Shown here: positions 7,537 through 8,257 of the stretch, in pieces | How positions within the stretch are numbered: the first letter of the stretch is position 1 | Layout: the number at the start of each line of letters is the position of its first letter | Assembly (NCBI GenBank): GCA_021286965.1 | Contig: JAJTBK010000532.1 | Span: 1 to 8,257 of the forward strand | Length of the DNA: 8,257 bases | Reading direction: 5' to 3' | DNA from: Comamonadaceae bacterium | GTDB taxonomy: Bacteria; Pseudomonadota; Gammaproteobacteria; Burkholderiales; Burkholderiaceae_C | Position numbers and translations under genes: made by a program | Notes under the pieces: generated by a model | Told to the model about the DNA's origin: nothing | Database searches by the model: none | What the model saw: only the letters and a program-made list of their open reading frames with translations

Positions 7537-7581
7537 CCTTGAATTGATCTTGGCATTCAATTTTGACGCTATAATTCAAGG
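7537..7581 (+). repeat. Overlapping inverted repeats before tRNA-His
   Basis: CCTTGAATT (7537-7545) is perfectly complementary to AATTCAAGG (7573-7581), whose left end lies inside the TATAAT box. The same left arm can instead pair TTGAAT (7539-7544) with ATTCAA (7555-7560), which is followed by TTTT (7561-7564) and could act as a weak terminator for ppiD. The two pairings exclude each other. The 69-bp gap 7519-7587 is markedly AT-rich compared with the rest of the window. Confidence 0.5.
7544..7575 (+). promoter_or_regulatory. Promoter of tRNA-His
   Basis: A perfect consensus -10 box, TATAAT, is at 7570-7575, placing transcription start near 7582, about 6 nt before the mature tRNA. The -35 is ambiguous: TTGATC (7544-7549) gives a 20-nt spacer and TTGGCA (7550-7555) gives 14 nt, neither ideal. 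TTGACG at 7563-7568 is a good hexamer but touches the -10 and cannot be its partner. The gene probably has its own strong promoter driven mainly by the -10. Confidence 0.65.
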
Positions 7582-7587
7582 CTCTAC

Positions 7588-7664
7588 GGTGGCTGTAGCT
7601 CAGTTGGTAGAGTCCAGGATTGTGATTCCTGTCGTCGTGGGTTCGAGTCCCATCAGCCACCCCA
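7588..7664 (+). tRNA. tRNA-His(GUG), CCA encoded
   Basis: A complete cloverleaf with the histidine hallmark, an extra G at position -1 (7588) opposite discriminator C73 (7661), the main identity element for histidyl-tRNA synthetase. The acceptor GTGGCTG (7589-7595) pairs with CAGCCAC (7654-7660), and a genomic CCA is at 7662-7664. The anticodon stem is CAGGA/TCCTG, the anticodon GTG is at 7622-7624, and the T loop has GGTTCGAGTCC. It reads CAC and CAU. It stands alone between ppiD and ubiG. Confidence 0.97.
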
Positions 7665-7670
7665 AATGAC

Positions 7671-7707
7671 AAAACCTCGCCAGCTTTTCTGTTGGCGAGG
7701 TTTTTTT
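7671..7707 (+). terminator. Intrinsic terminator after tRNA-His
   Basis: A perfect 12-bp stem, AAAACCTCGCCA (7671-7682) with TGGCGAGGTTTT (7693-7704), can be extended by a G-U and a C-G pair to leave a 6-nt loop. It runs into seven T residues (7701-7707). It is a strong Rho-independent terminator for tRNA-His, ending 31 nt before the ubiG start codon. Confidence 0.93.
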
Positions 7708-7738
7708 ACGTCAGGTTTTTTGCGCGGAGTACGAAAAC

Positions 7739-8257
7739 ATGGGTACAACCCTCAACGTCGATCCAGCCGAACTGGCTAAATTTTCCGAGTTGGCCCACCG
7801 CTGGTGGGATCCCGAGAGCGAATTTCGCCCCCTGCACCAATTCAATCCCTTGCGCCTGGAGTGGATCATGGGCCTGGCCCCACTGGCCGGCATGAAGGTG
7901 CTGGACGTGGGCTGTGGCGGCGGCATCCTGGCGGATTCGATGGCGCGCCAAGGCGCCGAAGTCACCGGCATCGATCTGGCCAGCAAGTCACTGCGGGTTG
8001 CCCAGCTGCACGCACTGGAGGCCCAGACACCCCACATCGAGTACCGCGAAATCAGCGCCGAAGCCCTGGCAGCGGAGCAGCCCGGTACATACGACGTCGT
8101 CACCTGCATGGAAATGCTCGAACACGTACCCGATCCAGCTTCCGTCGTACGCGCCTGCGCCGACCTGGCGAAACCCGGTGGCTGGGTATTTTTCTCGACC
8201 ATCCACCGCAATCTGAAGGCCTTCGCCCTGGCCATCGTCGCTGCAGAATACCTGCTC
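7739..8257 (+). CDS. ubiG: Ubiquinone biosynthesis O-methyltransferase (3' end outside window)
   Basis: UbiG is a SAM-dependent enzyme that performs both O-methylations of the ubiquinone ring. The first 173 residues are present and the frame runs off the window edge. Visible are the family N-terminus ([19 protein letters not shown]), the SAM-binding motif [10 protein letters not shown] (54-62), the acidic motif GIDLA with Asp79 contacting SAM, the [14 protein letters not shown] segment (120-133), and the [13 protein letters not shown] stretch after it. ATG 7739 begins [12 protein letters not shown] and has GGAG at 7726-7729, 9 nt upstream, as Shine-Dalgarno. It lies 74 bp after tRNA-His, most of which is the tRNA terminator, so the promoter must overlap that element or transcription must read through. 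No frameshift or missing key residue is seen in the visible part. Confidence 0.96.
   Translation, partial: MGTTLNVDPAELAKFSELAHRWWDPESEFRPLHQFNPLRLEWIMGLAPLAGMKVLDVGCGGGILADSMARQGAEVTGIDLASKSLRVAQLHALEAQTPHIEYREISAEALAAEQPGTYDVVTCMEMLEHVPDPASVVRACADLAKPGGWVFFSTIHRNLKAFALAIVAAEYLL

Noticed and set aside
7563..7568. TTGACG as the -35 box of tRNA-His.
   Set aside because: It lies 1 nt from the TATAAT box, far short of the 16-18 nt spacer needed.
1..8257. Mobile elements, CRISPR arrays, attachment sites at the tRNA genes, or a defence island.
   Set aside because: No transposase, terminal repeats, regular spacer repeats or integrase were seen, and neither tRNA 3' end is duplicated in the window.

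Overview
The window is a compact, high-GC chromosomal housekeeping segment. It most likely comes from a betaproteobacterium of the order Burkholderiales, probably Comamonadaceae. The basis is the strong GC bias, the UbiG, PpiD, UvrC and HU sequences, and the hupB/tRNA-Val/ppiD arrangement. The genus is not determined. All genes lie on the + strand with short gaps, and no gene-free stretch exceeds 160 bp.

Layout: (1) 3-512, the Gly/Arg-rich C-terminal tail of an RNA-binding protein whose catalytic part lies upstream, best guess an RluB-type 23S rRNA pseudouridine synthase; (2) 619-2463, a lipoprotein zinc carboxypeptidase-like protein of family M14; (3) 2499-4442, uvrC (excinuclease subunit C); (4) 4476-5039, pgsA (phosphatidylglycerophosphate synthase); (5) 5194-5466, hupB (HU DNA-binding protein, GTG start); (6) 5483-5558, tRNA-Val(UAC) with encoded CCA, then a strong intrinsic terminator; (7) 5614-7518, ppiD (membrane-anchored periplasmic chaperone with a parvulin domain); (8) 7588-7664, tRNA-His(GUG), then a second strong terminator; (9) 7739 to the window edge, the 5' part of ubiG (ubiquinone O-methyltransferase).

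uvrC-pgsA and hupB-ppiD are neighbour pairs also known from gammaproteobacteria. The genes serve DNA repair, phospholipid synthesis, nucleoid structure, tRNA supply, outer-membrane protein folding and respiration, and do not form one pathway. No mobile element, CRISPR array, phage remnant or defence system was seen.

The features worth a second look are regulatory. uvrC and pgsA share a CACAAT box 6-8 nt before the ATG with no Shine-Dalgarno, which suggests leaderless transcripts. tRNA-Val sits 16 nt behind hupB with no evident promoter. Both tRNA terminators end so close to the next start codon that ppiD and ubiG have little room for their own promoters. Overlapping, mutually exclusive inverted repeats cover the -10 box of tRNA-His. 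No convincingly novel system is present.
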